Counted from the stretch's first letter, positions 1 through 13,082 are shown. The stretch: 64,000 bases of DNA from Isoetes taiwanensis (GCA_021234155.1 JAJEKV010000054.1:1777468-1841467), one strand, 5' to 3'. A program made the numbers and translations. Notes: generated by a model from the letters alone, not told the origin.

Positions 1-240
1 TTAGCTTGGATTGTATTCCAGAAAAGGTGCTTTTAGGTTATAATGAGTCATTTTTTAATGATGTAATTTTTTAAAGTACCAAAATTATATTCTGGAATAC
101 ACTTTTGCTATTCGAGGATAACAGAAGTGTATTCCGGAATACACTTTTACTTTTCTTAAAAGTCAAAGTGTATTCCAGAATACAATTTTGTTTTGGCTCA
201 AATCCAAAGTGTATTCCAGAATACACTTTTGTTGTACAAG
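1..240. repeat. Palindrome cluster 1 (GTATTCCGGAATAC family)
   Basis: Five copies of a near-perfect palindrome, best form AAAGTGTATTCCGGAATACACTTT, lie near 15, 85, 126, 167 and 208. The last three are spaced about 41 bp apart and are joined by T-rich spacers such as tttgctttt. The core is self-complementary, so each copy can fold into a hairpin or bind a dimeric protein. The family is not one I recognise. It recurs at 529-572, 1031-1070 and 3110-3300 on either side of the gene-like unit, and nowhere else that I noticed in the window. Confidence 0.85.
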
Positions 241-528
241 TTTTTGAGACTCAACAGTGATCTTGCAATTTTCCAGGTTTTTCGGGTTTTCGGGTTTTCG
301 GGTTTTCGGCATTTTCAATAGAACCTTGCGATTTTTTTATGTGGAAAAACAAACCAACAACAACTAGATTTTTAGACATTTTTAATTTATTTTGATGACC
401 TTTCAATTTTTTTTTTTTTATTTTGTGTGGATACAGGGTCATGGTTTTTTTAAATAATAAAGCGATTTTGATATTTTTATTTTTAAGTCCAGGGGTACTG
501 GATTTTGCTTCCAAATCATAAGAGGGAA

Positions 529-572
529 ATGTATTCCGGAATACACTTTGTATTCCGGAATACGTTTTGGTA
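529..572. repeat. Two further copies of the GTATTCCGGAATAC palindrome
   Basis: Two palindrome copies lie almost back to back in front of a short G/C-richer stretch (about 590-700). A further degenerate pair sits at 1031-1070. Between them, near 890-1030, a roughly 70-bp segment beginning 'tgaaggatacaagaaaaac' occurs twice, with the copies about 75 bp apart. This shows local tandem duplication. No convincing coding region is seen between 240 and 1080: the open frames there are short, overlap on both strands and lack protein-like composition. Confidence 0.7.
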
Positions 573-1085
573 TTTTTGTTTTCTGCTTTCGCTAAGGCGA
601 TCTTCCCTTGCAAACCTCGGGCTACCATTTCGAAGTGGCGATGGCTTTGGCATTGGCGTTGGCTACAGGCTGAGCTTTGGCGCTGGCCTTCAAAGTTCGT
701 TTGTGCCAGTTTAGAGTTTTTGCCTAAAGTTCGTTGCCCAAAGTTCGATTTCGGCTTGTGTTGAAGCATCTGGCAACTTGCAAACCTATGTTGGAGCATC
801 TGGCGACTTCGAAGCAGATAATTTGCTAGGTAATTTTCGCAGATCTTTGGTGATGCGACAAGAAGAATCGAGGATACTTGTTAATAAACATTATAATTAT
901 GAAGGATACAAGAAAAACAGAGGGATACTGGATCACAGTGCTAAAATAAAGTGGAAAATGTAATAAGCATTATGAAGGATACAAGAAAAACGGAGGGATA
1001 CTGGATCAAGGTGCTAAAATAAAGTGGAAAATGTATTCTAGAATACGTTTTGTATTCCAGAATAGGTTTTTAGTTCAGACGGGAG

Positions 1086-3030
1086 AGGGGGCGAATTTTT
1101 TCTCCGCCTCCTCTGGTGTAATCCGGCGATCTACTTAGGCTGGTGATGGCGGCTCCTAGATTAGGGTTTCTCAAGATTTATGGGTGTGGACGGATCTCTA
1201 GACGGATCTGTGGATGGATTTATTAAGGATTCAGTGGAAGGTTTTTGCAGTTAAGGATTTGTGATTCGACCTTCTCATTCCTCCTGTTAGCAACTGCTTG
1301 GTAGCAGAAGAAGCTTGGAGTCGCAATTCAGTACTGATTTCTAACTGCAGGCTTAGGGAGGAACTGCCAATCTTGACCAAAGCCTTTGTATAATTCAAAT
1401 GAGTAAGTCTATCTTCTCTTTTAGGACGAACATTAACTGTTATTTCTTAGTAAGAGTTCCAAATGCTTTGATCTGTTACTTGACCGTTATCCATCTTCAG
1501 ACCTGGTTGCTTTACATGTGATTCTCTGCATGGAAGAGGCAACAAGCCTTTTGACATCCATGTCTATGCATCTGTTTGTGTAACGCCAACAAGTTGTGGC
1601 TATTTCTGCTAAAGTATCATACGATTTTCTGAGTTCTTCAAGTTTTGTTTAGCATTGCCTCATCGTAGGAAATAAATGGGCACGTTTTTTCCACAAGAAG
1701 CACATGATAAAAATGCTTTTGTGGCTTAAATTTTTAGTCCAAACCCGGTGCCAATATCTGAAGGTTGAGGATAGCCTGTCTCTACATCATCAATTTGTTG
1801 CAGTAAATTTTGAATGACCATTAAGGTTTTATGTTGCAACATCATTCATCCAATTGTTCAAAATCGTTTGTCTGCCTATTTGAAGCTATTTATAACCCTT
1901 CATTATTTCTTATGTTTAGCACATTCACATGTTAAGGAGGATATGAAATTGCAGAAAGAAATACCTAATTTCTTTGAAAAAATGTTGAAGATGAAGTCGG
2001 AGACTTTGTCTAATGGAAAGAGTACAAGTTCTTACCTTCAATACATGTATCTTGTTTATGAATGATAATTTAATATATTGTACAAATATTTGTTCTTAAT
2101 TTTGCAGCACCTGCAGTGGCTTCCAATGGCCTACGGCAAGGATCATTCAAGAACAAGAGTTTTTCCAAGGCATGAGTTTTGATAAAAAGGAATTGGATGC
2201 ATCTTTCAAGCAGGCTGCAGATTCATTAGGATCTGAGCATATGGACAACCATCATTAGGATCTGAACATATGGACAACCATCATTAGGATCTGAAGTGTT
2301 ACACGCAAAAACCAAGATAAGCACAAGCTTGAAGATGGCAAAATGCCAATTCCAATATGAAGGCATGTATGTCGTTTCCTTGGTTTCTGCCTCTAAATTG
2401 GGTTATCTTTGGGTTGATAAATGTAGGTGTTATGTGAACTACTCTTTCAATGCCTTAATAAAGATGTTTACGATAACTCATCTATTCTGCAGAGAAAAGA
2501 GTTAGAACTGAGGACTCGGTTAATCCAATCTTTGTAAAAGAGAGAGTACATAAAATAGACCAAATCGAATGCAATGAGATATTTGTAAAAGAAAAAGTTT
2601 CAAAAGTGGACCAAAATGATTCTTGTTCATGTCTAGTCAAACTGAAGAAGTTACACGCCAAGCACCCGAACGGAGTGTTGCTAATAATGAATCTTATTTT
2701 GACCAAGTACCTCTTACATTGTTATTTATTATTATTACAGGATTGCCGAGCTAGGAGCTTCTAAGGTTAGCTGTGACCCCGACAATGCAGCACTCTACTA
2801 TGCACCTCAGACACAACAGTTTGAGAATCAGGTTTCTTTAACCATTGTTAGCTATCTTATACTTCTTTTGTATTGCTGTTACTCATTTGAATAAGTTTCA
2901 GTTCATAGAGGATGAAGAGGTTGAGGTTACTCCTGTAGTAATCCTCTGTGAAGTTTGAAACATTGTACTCTGTACTTTTTATTATATAAATATAAACCCC
3001 ACCTTGCCTTTAAAAAAAAAAAAAAAAAAA
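1086..3030 (+). other. Spliced gene-like unit with genomic A-tail, product unknown
   Basis: A plant-style leader ('attagggtttctcaag' near 1160) is followed by several exon-like stretches with plausible splice sites. One begins after TTTGCAG near 2107 and reads PTARIIQEQEFFQGMSF onward. One begins after CTGCAG near 2493 and holds a doubled FVKE(R/K)V motif. One begins after ATTACAG near 2742 and reads IAELGASKVSCDPDNAALYY. A final exon after TTTCAG near 2901 reads FIEDEEVEVTPVVILCEV and then a stop. A run of about 18 A follows at 3013-3030, about 70 bp past the stop. I do not recognise the protein family. Frames between the exons do not all join cleanly, so this may be a decayed gene or a partly spliced retrocopy. 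Exon boundaries are approximate. Confidence 0.4.
2229..2300 (+). repeat. 29-bp tandem repeat, about 2.5 copies
   Basis: The unit cattaggatctgagcatatg plus gacaaccat repeats directly, with one G/A difference, and a third partial copy ends near 2296. It lies at the end of an exon-like stretch of the gene-like unit. Because 29 is not a multiple of three, extra copies change the reading frame, so the expansion may have disabled that exon. Confidence 0.8.
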
Positions 3031-3109
3031 TAGTTGTAAATAAGATCCTCTTTCATGTGTTCAGTTATTGTCACAAGCGTCAAAGTTTTCAGCACCTTAA
3101 TACATAGGC

Positions 3110-3300
3110 AACATGTTGTTCCAGAATATATATTTGATTTCTTAGAAAGCAAAGGTGTATTCCAGAATACACATTTGCTTTCCTAGGAAATTAAAAGTGT
3201 ATTCCGGAATACACTTTTGCTTTCTCTGAAAATCCAAAGTGTATTCTGGAAGTTTGTTTTTTAGAAAAGCATAAGTGTATTCCAGAATACGCTTTTCATT
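3110..3300. repeat. Palindrome cluster 2 (GTATTCCGGAATAC family)
   Basis: Five more copies of the palindrome at roughly 3119, 3151, 3188, 3237 and 3270, spaced 32-49 bp, follow the A-tail of the gene-like unit. With cluster 1 they bracket it. Spacers again read like tttgctttctctgaaaatc, so both clusters come from the same tandem array or element ends. Confidence 0.85.
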
Positions 3301-4880
3301 TTACATTTTCTGTTTTATGTGCCCTAGTGTTTATTTGTTTACTTGATTATTTTCTTGTTTTTCATTCAGCCAATAGATCGCCATAACATGTCAAACATGT
3401 TTGATGGAACAATTAAACGTGGAGACTTGGGACAGATACCCAGTTGCAACGTCTGACAAGCATATTGTTCAATATGCACCAAATTTTGAGGATGCCAAAT
3501 TAATGTACTGAAAATTTTAAAGAAATAATAATTATTTTTTCTTCTCTATTTTGATGTTTTTGATATCTCCCTTTTAGAGATTACGTATTCATGCCTACAT
3601 TTTGCCATTTTCAAGGGTGTTTCTTTGCAAAAAATAAACTTGTCACTTAATGAGGGGCCAAAATGAGGGGGAAAAAAAAAATGAACCCTCTGAAATTTTC
3701 AAGTTTATCCAAAAAGGCCAATTTTAAGAGCATGATATTTTTTTAAAGGGAATCTTTGAAATGCTGCAACACTCCCGTTTAATTTGCAATCTTGTTTCAA
3801 GTTTTTAGATGAGATTTAGTATCGTCTTGTTTCAGTTTTCTTGTCTTACCGAGATGTCATGTACTCTTTTTGATATTCAAGGATTCTTATCTTGACATAT
3901 AGTCTCTTTGCTTTTCTGTTTCATTCTTTCTGTTTTGATTTCTTTGCAAAATCCCGCGTGACACATTATACCAGGATTTGACTGCTTGATCCACGGGTCC
4001 TCATAGAGGGCTGTCTTGCAGACGATCTCGAACCTTGACTCTAAATACATACTCCTTCTCATTGTCCTGCCACATTCTCTACTGTTTTGAGTAGCGGTAG
4101 GAGCTTCTAGAATCATCACTCTTCCTCTGAATATTCACATGTTGGAAAGCCTAACTACCAAGGACAATTATCCACTTCCCAGGCATCCAATTTTTTCTTG
4201 GTCTTAGTATTAAGACCTTCAAAATACATTGTGTTTTCTTTTTTTACTCCTGTTGCATGAATTACATGTTAGGATGAGAATGTTAGTTTTAAAATATAGT
4301 TATAGCAAACAAAAGCTAAGGAGTGAAATAAATTGTGCTAATAATTCTAGCCTCAGTTCAATGGCTACAGATCCATTACTTTGCATGAGAAACCTCATCG
4401 ATGGATGACATACAGAGTAAGGTAAAGATGGTAGACACGTCTACACAAACCTCCTAGGATAACCTCTTGTTTGAGATATCAAACGAAGCAATGCAAACAT
4501 CTAATGAGACAATAGATATAGCAATTTCCTGTTGAGGTAGAGCCAAATGCAGACATGATACCTTAGAATCAATCCAGTGTTTGATTCAATGATAGGGCCC
4601 CGAGATTGCATATTGTTGGGCTCTCAAAAATAGGTGGAATGATAGTAAACAATGAGGCTAAACAGTTCTTCACTTGTACTGACTGACTGTCCGTCCGTCC
4701 GTCTGCAAAATATATGAGTAACATGGTGTTAGAATTATCATTTCTTTTGAAGCATTGCAAAGATTTACCGATGCTTTGTAATGCTTACACCAAATAAATT
4801 ACGAGTTAGCAAGAGTTTGGGCATTGGATGCCATGGCACCTCACATCTTCTTTTTTATTTTGGGAGCATGTTGGGTTCCG
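3301..4880. other. Gene-poor interval
   Basis: No supported gene is seen. The interval is A/T-rich and holds short open frames on both strands without recognisable motifs. A simple gact/gtcc run lies near 4680-4700. I saw no conserved RNA or transposon ends. Confidence 0.5.
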
Positions 4881-4886
4881 TGCCAA

Positions 4887-4920
4887 GGAACGCCGCATCT
4901 TACGCCGCATGCGGCGTTCC
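4887..4920. repeat. 12-bp perfect inverted repeat in G/C-rich patch
   Basis: The left arm GGAACGCCGCAT (4887-4898) pairs exactly with the right arm ATGCGGCGTTCC (4909-4920) around a 10-nt loop that contains another copy of CGCCGCAT. It sits at the start of a locally G/C-rich stretch (about 4860-5260) in otherwise A/T-rich DNA, possibly the 5' end of a transcription unit. No gene product could be assigned. Confidence 0.7.
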
Positions 4921-5064
4921 CTCTCCCGCATAGGGGAATATGTGGTCGCATTGGCGGTCTACCTCCATTTTTCAAACTGCTGGACTTCTATGGCTTTTGC
5001 TGCATCTCGTCCTTCCGCGTCTTTCTTCCTCGGGGATTAAGCTTGAATGGCTTTGTAGAGCTCT

Positions 5065-5265
5065 CGATAGATCCTCCTCGAATCCTTCCTTCTTTTCTTC
5101 GCAGCAGGTAATGCCCTGCATCATCGGGGTTGAATGACAAAAGGTAGATTTTGTGGCGTTTATGGCTTTTTTTTTTTAGTGCTCGGGCAGATCCTCCTCG
5201 ATTCCTTCTTTCTTTTCTTCCGGCGGGTGATGCTCCTGCGTCACGGGCTTGAGAGCGAAGGTATG
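5065..5265 (+). repeat. Diverged direct duplication of about 75 bp
   Basis: A block that starts AGATCCTCCTCGAATCCTTC (about 5069) is repeated from about 5189 as AGATCCTCCTCGATTCCTTC. Each copy continues into TTTTCTTC, a GGTAATG/GGTGATG segment and a GAAGG or AAAGG end. The segment between holds a T-run. The duplication could be two related 5'-leader exons or a small tandem repeat. Open frames across it are short and unrecognised. Confidence 0.55.
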
Positions 5266-5299
5266 TTTTTGCGAGGTTTTCTTTGGCATGTAGAATGCA

Positions 5300-6660
5300 T
5301 GTTTGTTCCGCGAACCTTTGAAACTTATGAACCTTTACCAAGTGTTGGAGTTATTCTTTTATTTCTATTATCTCTTTTTACAATGAATTTGCTCACCGAC
5401 CATCGGTATTTTTCCAGGCCCTCATTTTGGCCGACTACCATTGAAGTAAAACAAAATTCACTTGTTAACTTCTGCTCCAAGTAACAAATCCCACATTAAC
5501 TTCTCTTTCTGCTCCAAGTCCGCTCCATATATAAATCAGGCGTAAGTATTTCTCCATAATATTAGGCGGATAGTTGGACAAAATCTCCATGGTACATATG
5601 TTACAAAATGAGTCAAATGTGCCAATATCTTTTGGTCGGGCTCGGCCAGTGTTTAAGTGCACATCGTCCCACATACTTAGATAAAATGGTGCGCAGCAAA
5701 ATGTTGTTCCTCCATGTTCGAAACTCTAACTTGAGACCGTTCAAGCTGCTGTGCGGATTTTACAAGCAGAGGTCGCCAGGCAGAGCAGATCACAACAAAC
5801 CTTAAATACTTTGGGTAAGTTATATGTTGTTCGCAAATCTTGAAACTTTGAACTAGCTAGAAGTTTAGTTGTCTTAATAGTATTTACGTTTTTATGTAGG
5901 TATAAATGCTCATGAAACTATAGGTTAGGTATCTGAAGCTTCACGTTTCCGTTTATGGAGTTTTCAATCAGATGTTATCTTGATGCTTCATTATTCAAAT
6001 TACTGAAATATTACGCTGAAATTATTGATTGTTCTGAGATTCAGGCACATTAGAGCATAATTTTTCTGATGAACATATTTTGGATGTATACAAGACTCTG
6101 CTTTAGCTGATACTTGGATCTTGAGTTGAATCAGTAGTTCCTTAGTTCTCACGTTCTGCATGTGCTAGACCCACTCTCTGTTTGGTTCATAGATTTCTAT
6201 CACAATCCAATGAACCTTGCAGCTCAAGACCGAAACGTTCTGCACGACATTGCTTCTTTACTAGATCTGATATTGTAGCAGCTTTTTCCTTCATATCTGG
6301 AGCACTCCCTTGGGCTGCAATTTCACCTCCAAAGCATACGGGTAAGACAAATTTCCATTTTTTGTTATGTTTGGTTCCTTTCTTAAGTTGTAAACAAAAA
6401 GGGAATTCGAAAACTTCTTATGTATGTGTTTTGGACATTTGGAAAAGCATAATTAATTTCATTGGAAATTTTGAGTAGAACCTTGAGAAGGAACAGAGTT
6501 TCTTTATGCATGATGGTTTCAAACGGGACAACGAATGGGCAGTCTCGCCATTTTGTATCATATCTTCAATTAGTGTGAGCTTCTTTGCTTTTGCATGCAT
6601 ATTCATAGTAATGGAAACACCATATTCGACACTATGATAGGTAGGATTTCCAATCCCTAA
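5300..6660. other. Gene-poor interval
   Basis: A/T-rich DNA without a supported gene. Candidate splice-like signals occur, but no open stretch has recognisable motifs. Nothing repetitive stands out. Confidence 0.45.
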
Positions 6661-6685
6661 ATTCTAATTGTAAGGATTAATCATC

Positions 6686-6711
6686 TATATATATATATAT
6701 ATATATATATA
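6686..6711. repeat. (TA)n tract
   Basis: About 26 bp of TA repeats, followed at once by ACAAGTTTTTGTACTATGAG. The same (TA)n then ACAAG-type junction is found at 11098-11221, 22592-22716 and 27879-27905. Confidence 0.9.
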
Positions 6712-6779
6712 CAAGTTTTTGTACTATGAGTAGTTGCATTATGAGTGGTTGTACCATGAATGATATTAGGCAGGACCCA

Positions 6780-7450
6780 ACAGTCACACAACAAAGCATG
6801 ATTCCTCTAGGTTCTCCAAGATTCTATGAGTATTCCCCTGGATTTCTCAAGATTCTATGAAGATTCTCTTAGACTCTCTAAGATTCCATCAAGATTCCCC
6901 TAGATTCTCAAAAATTCCAGAAAGATTCTCAAAGATTCTCTTAGTTTCTCTTAGATTCTCAAAGATTCTCTAAAATTCTTAAATTTCTACAAAGATTCCC
7001 TAGACTCTTAAGATTCTAGATAGATTCCCTTAGATTTTATTAAGATTCTCCTAGATTCTCCAAGATTCCATCTAGATTCTCATAGATTCTTAAAGATTTT
7101 CAGAAGATTCCTTTATATTCCCTTGGATTCCAAAATAATACCCCAAGATTCCTATAGATTCTATGAAGATTCTCCAAGATTCCATCAAGATTACTTTTAG
7201 ATTCCATAAAGATTCCCCTTGATCCCAAGATTCCTTCAAGTTTCCTCTAGGATCTTAAAAATTTTATCAAGATTCCTTTACAGTCCCTTACATTCTCAAA
7301 CATGCTATCTTGAGATTCCCATAGATTCTCTAAGATTCTCATGATATTCCTTTGGATTCTCTAAGATCCTATAAAGATTCTCCTAGATTCTCTCAACTTA
7401 CCATAGGTTACTTGAAACTCAAAGATTCCCAGAAGATTCTTAGTATTCGA
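6780..7450. repeat. Degenerate 'agattcc' satellite block 1
   Basis: About 670 bp built from variants of a 12-16 bp unit (AGATTCCxxTAGATTCTC with CAAGATTCCATC alternatives). The units are too diverged for a clean period. It ends in a short segment ('tattcgatcatgttggctcc', near 7447) whose relatives also end block 2 near 12390 and 12530. No coding potential. Confidence 0.8.
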
Positions 7451-7998
<548 letters not shown>

Positions 7999-9186
7999 TG
8001 GCCTGAACTGATCCTTGTGACTAGTCAAGACATCCACGCATTTCAAGACTTACTATCTTGAGAATACTGGACTTATCAGGCTCTAAGAAGAGAGGCTTTA
8101 GGGACCAACATTATTAAAACAAAATAGAACTAAAACCTATTAAAACCTGAGCATACCACTTAGAAGTCTAACTTTAGCAAACATCATATATGATTATTAC
8201 TTGAAATATAGGGAGATGTCAACATGTAAAACCATGCTAACAATGAAAGTATCATGCCATAAAGACATAAGATTAGCAGCATTTAATTGAAGACCAGTAT
8301 TAATTAATGTTCAGGATATGAAGAAAGCTTTAATGGTTTAAAGGAAAGATACAAGAATATTCGTAAAGGAAACAGCAGATCCATCGAAGAAATATAAACT
8401 TATTTACTAAATTAATAGTATACATACTTAATGAGAAAGAAGGAAGGAAAACAAGGAAAGGCTAGCAAAAAAGGAAGAGTCAGCAAATAAGATCTACAAA
8501 TTATCATATTACTAACACTAAAACATGCCAGGAAAAAGCATGTATGCCACTGAAAAAAAAGACTTAAGGCAAAGGATGCCGAGAAAATGGTTCATCTTCC
8601 TTGAATATTTACCTAGAAGTCAAAATAAAACAGACTGGACAGCAAAAATGCTTTTGTATTTAGATGAATTACAGATTACAAGTTAATCATCCCTAGTTAT
8701 TTAAAAGGGCAACCAAATAAGCCTACAATAATTCCATATTTGTAAGCTCGAAATTACAAGCATAAGTACAGAAAACTATAAGACATAATACACAAAGGGT
8801 ACACAAAAGGAAGAACCCAGGTATATCCAAGAAAAGTTAAGTCATTAAGAAAAAGCATACACCAGCAACAAAGACAGCTGAATTCTTAAAAAATAGAGTG
8901 CATTAATTATATTAAAGAAAAATATATATAACCCCATGAGTTTATTACAGTATTGAAGTAAACCAAATACATATTATAGATCCAAGCAAATGTAAAACAG
9001 AAATATGATAGATCCAAAAGTATTTGAAACCATAGTATTCATGATCAATCTGCTGATCATAAGGAAAAGGAAGTCTGCTTACCATTTTTCAGGAACAGAA
9101 ATACAAAAATATAGTAGCTCATATAATGCAAATCCACAAGAACGCATAAATGCAACATCCAAAGACAATTACGAGAGAAGGAGCTC

Positions 9187-9288
9187 GGTTACCTGCAGCA
9201 AAAAAGCACTTATTAGCCTGAGAAGGGTAAAAAATGCCTATGCTACAGGTAAGCTATGAGCAACCTTGGCCTTACGGCCCTTTACCCG
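9187..9288 (-). ncRNA. Conserved pLTR hairpin module, copy S1
   Basis: In element sense: GGGTAAAGGGCCGTAAGGCC, then AGCTTACCTGTAG, about 45 nt, then CTGCAGGTAACC. TTACCTGTAG pairs with CTGCAGGTAA over 10 bp, including one G-U. The first part can form its own small GGCC/GGCC stem. The same order occurs in five other pLTR copies. It may be an RNA structure used by the element or a pair of splice signals. Confidence 0.55.
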
Positions 9289-9625
9289 TTAATTAGATTA
9301 AATTAACCACTGTTTAACAGAAAAATAGAATCAGATGTTAAGCTATAATTAATAACAGAGAAACTCCTGACTTGAAGTGTAAACATAAAGCATAAAGCCA
9401 CTAATAGAACTAGTTTGTAAGTTTTTGCTTATTTAGAAACAATTATACTGCCTAGTTACTTTACTCCAGATTGGGTATACTAACTCTAATTGCACCTAAT
9501 AATTACAGATCAGAAACGAAGGGAATAATAATGGTGAAGAACCACTGCTAGTCAGATAATATTATGTATGGATGGCTAGAATGAAACATAGTGAGGGAAA
9601 AACTTAATGAAAAACACATGAGGAC

Positions 9626-9934
9626 CTGATTTAGTGGAATGTCCTCTTCTGAATCCTCATCTTCTGAAAGGGCCACAATATCAGGGATCTGAGGAGGCTG
9701 CTCAGTGACCTTAGCAATGCTGCTGCATGGAGCCAATGGGATAAACTTTTTGATCCCTGGATCATTCTTCTCCCTATTGGGATCCAACCCATGTTGCCTG
9801 CATAATTCCAATAGTTGACGTTTTGTGGGCTGTGACCCCTCATGCTCTAAGCCATGCTTTCTCAGAAATTCAATAAGCTTGGGCCTGGTTTGGCCCTTGT
9901 TGCAAGCACCTTCCGGTCTTCCTGCTTTACTCAT
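9626..9934 (-). CDS. Element exon 1, SAP-like small protein, copy S1
   Basis: About 103 codons from an internal Met (MSKAGRPEG) to a CAG|GT donor. The product starts with a basic Gly/Pro-containing stretch. Two similar helix-loop-helix-like segments follow, TRPKLIEFLRKHGLE and PTKRQLLELCRQHGLDP, then GIKKFIP and an acidic tail ending PLNQ. The pattern (T/S)(K/R)xxLxxLxxxxGL resembles SAP/HeH-type DNA-binding helices, but this is inference from the pattern only. The equivalent exons in S2, S3, the two plus-strand pLTRs and the B terminal repeat end at the same Asn-Gln-type position followed by GT, in phase 0. The upstream Met codons to 9961 add only a Leu-rich leader. Confidence 0.6.
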
Positions 9935-11095
9935 TCTGTGCCTTAGTAAGAGCAAAAGCATACCTGTATTTATAGATCATATAGCTTCCAGCGTGGATTC
10001 CTGCCTGGCGCCTTAACATCCGAACATGGAGACCTAAACTAGGGTTACACAGTAGTTTACAATGGCTTTTAGATAGACGTATGAACCTGGCATAGCTGGT
10101 AGAGGGCATGATGGCGACTCTAGCCAATCTGGCGTGTAACAGTCTGTTGCCGATCACCAAGAAGGAGAGACGGCGAGCGGAATAAGGGCCGGAGTGAACT
10201 TAGGTTAAACACGAATGACAAAAAAGGTAAATTTCTTGATAAATTAAAATAGATAAAAATTATAATGGAGACGCAATATTATAGAGACGCCTACACCAAG
10301 GTTGACAAAAATAAACATTCCCAAACATCTCAAGGGGAAAGCTCTGATAATATTCAACCAAATTGACTATGCAGCATACTTGACAACATACTTTTCATTA
10401 AGCTATGATAATGGTAGACAAAGTAATTAGTGGAGATGCATTACAATATTCCAGAAATGGATGCATAATAATTTAAGGCAAGACACTGAGGGATCAATAT
10501 GAAAATTTTAAAGTAAAAGGGTACAAACGAACATTATGGGCAATGATGATGCTGGGGATGCCTGTCGGAATACTGAAAAAGGTGCATAAGGATAGTGCCC
10601 AGAACATTTGTCACTGTAAGGTAACCTAGATCAAGAGACTAAGGAACAGACAGTTGGGTTAAACAATTACAACCCATAAGACATTTAGGTCAACTCACTT
10701 ATAATTCAAACCTGTTGCAGATGCACTTAAGTTTGAGATAAAAAACCTCACAAACCTGTGCTAAGCATAAGATATTTTGCCTATGTATATCCTAAGGTGG
10801 GGTATGCTACCTTAAGGTGAAACATGCTAGCAAAAGGACAAACCAAGCGCAGTATACGCCTACAACATATTAGTTATGAAAGGGTTAAACTAGAACATGC
10901 TTCTGATTACTAAATAAGTGAACACAAGAGTGTTAAGGTTAAAAATAGGAAGGCTACAATCCTGATGTCTAAGTGTGATACAGATGGAGTGGAAACCTTG
11001 ATCCCTAGAGGAGGCAAACAGACTCAGAATCTCAAACTAGATTACTAACTGAGATGAAAAGTGAGCACTAGACTGGGATAAACCCTAAATCATTT

Positions 11096-11223
<128 letters not shown>

Positions 11224-11284
11224 CAAGTGGTTCTACTATGAAGGACTGCATGAAGTCGACCCTGCAAAACACACCAGTGTGGAA

Positions 11285-12550
11285 AATTTTCCTACATTGT
11301 TTCAAGATTCACCTAAAGATTTCCCTTAGATTATACGAAGACTCCTTTAGGTTATCCTAGATTCCATCGAGATTCTCCTAGATTCTCAAAAATTCTCTCA
11401 CAATTCAGATAGATTTTCCAAGGCGATATGTAAATTTTCCTAGATTGTTTAAGATCCTATTAAGATTCCCGTAGATTCTTAGATATTCTGTGAAGGTTCT
11501 CTAGATTAACTAAGATTTTCTTCAGATTCCTTTGGATTCCCAAAGATTATCCCAAGATTCATCTAGATTCGCCATGATTCTATGTAGGGTCTCTTGGAGT
11601 GCTTTAGTTTATATGAAGATTCTTCTAGATTTTCCAAAATCCCAGCAAAAAACCTAGATTTCGAAAGGTTTTATGAAAATTCCTTTAAATTTTGTTAGAT
11701 TTTTTGAGGATCCCCTTAGATTCTCCAAGGTTACATCAAGATTCCCCTAGATTCTCAAAGATTCCATCAAGATTTGTCATGTTACACAAAAATTCTCCTT
11801 TAGATTCTCAAATATCCTATGAAGGTTCCATGGGTTCTTATAAATTCTCTCGAGATTCTTCTAGATTCTCAAAAAATTGATCCAGATCCATCCAGATTCC
11901 CACGATTCTATGTACATTATATTGGATCTCCTTAGATTTCATGAAGATTACTCTAGATTCTATAACATTCCATCAAGATTCTCAAAGTTTTTTATAAACA
12001 TTCTTTTAGATTCACTTAGATCCTACAAAGGCTCTTATATTCTCTAAGATTCCATCAATATTCCCCTAGATTCTCGAAGATCCCATAAAGATCGTCTAGA
12101 TTTCCAAAGATTCTCTGAAGGTTCACGTATGTTACCCGAGATTCTATGTAAATTCTATTAGATTTTATCAAGATTCTCTTAGATCCTCCAATATTTTATG
12201 AAGATTCCCATAGATTGTCATAGATCATACTGAGACTCCGAAAGTGCCCAAGGTCCTCTTGGGATTCCCCAGAATTCTCCTAGGTTATATTGAGATTCCT
12301 CTAGATTCGTAAACATGCTATGCAGATTCCCCTAGAGTCTCTTAAATCACTATAGGTTTTATAAGATTCTAAGAAGCCTCATAGAATATGATCACATTGG
12401 CTCCAAACTCAGTTCAAGGTTTATCTAGTCCTAGATTCATTCATTTTTTGTGAAGATTCACCTAGAATTTCTCTTAGTTCTCATAGATTACCATAGACTT
12501 TGCGAGGCTCGATGGTTCTAAGAAGACTCCTGGTATTGATCTCATTGGCT
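11285..12550. repeat. Degenerate 'agattcc' satellite block 2
   Basis: About 1.27 kb of the same degenerate AGATTCCxxTAGATTCTC units as block 1, ending in the same 'gatcacattggctccaaactc'-like segments (about 12,390 and again near 12,536). There is no coding content; the short open frame at 11692-11880 is repeat translated by chance. Confidence 0.8.
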
Positions 12551-13082
12551 ACAACTGATATGGTTATCTGCGGTTATTTATTTTTGTTACCATCAAACCG
12601 AACCTGGCATCTAGTCCCATAATCAATATTTGTTTGTAGTACAACTCTACCGGATCAAACGCCTAATCGTTTTTGCTAGTGCGTGTGCAATTGGGAGCTC
12701 GCTTGGTAGATAGTCTTCGCTTCATGATCATTTCAAGTCAACATGGTCACGAAAGTTTGGCAACAATATGGTCACGAAAAAAAATTGTTAACCCATTGTA
12801 AAAAATGGGTGAGTTACCACTAAAAGGCCTAGCTGTGTAGGCATATTTTGCAGTACTTGTGTGTGGATGCAATTATGGCAATGGTCTATTATTCGTGGCT
12901 GAGAGAGCATAGATCTCAAAAAGCATACATATTAAGTTTAGTACAACATAAACTTTAGGTGCCTTATTCGTCAAGTTCTCTGGATATAGTAGTTAGTTTA
13001 AATTGGTCACTCAATAATTCATTCACATAGACATGTATCTCCAAACTCTATAAATTTAATCACCAAGCATAAACCGTTATTT
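12551..13082. other. Gene-poor interval
   Basis: No supported gene, structured repeat or RNA is seen. It leads into the left end of the 2.3-kb tandem duplication. Confidence 0.4.

Noticed and set aside
251-799. 182-codon minus-strand open frame near the palindromes
   Set aside because: It overlaps several open frames on the other strand, is low in complexity at its C-terminal end and reads across repeated ggttttcg units.
3110-3300. CRISPR-like array, since similar units recur with about 40-bp spacing
   Set aside because: Spacers are themselves similar and very short, the units are full palindromes, and the setting is a plant genome.
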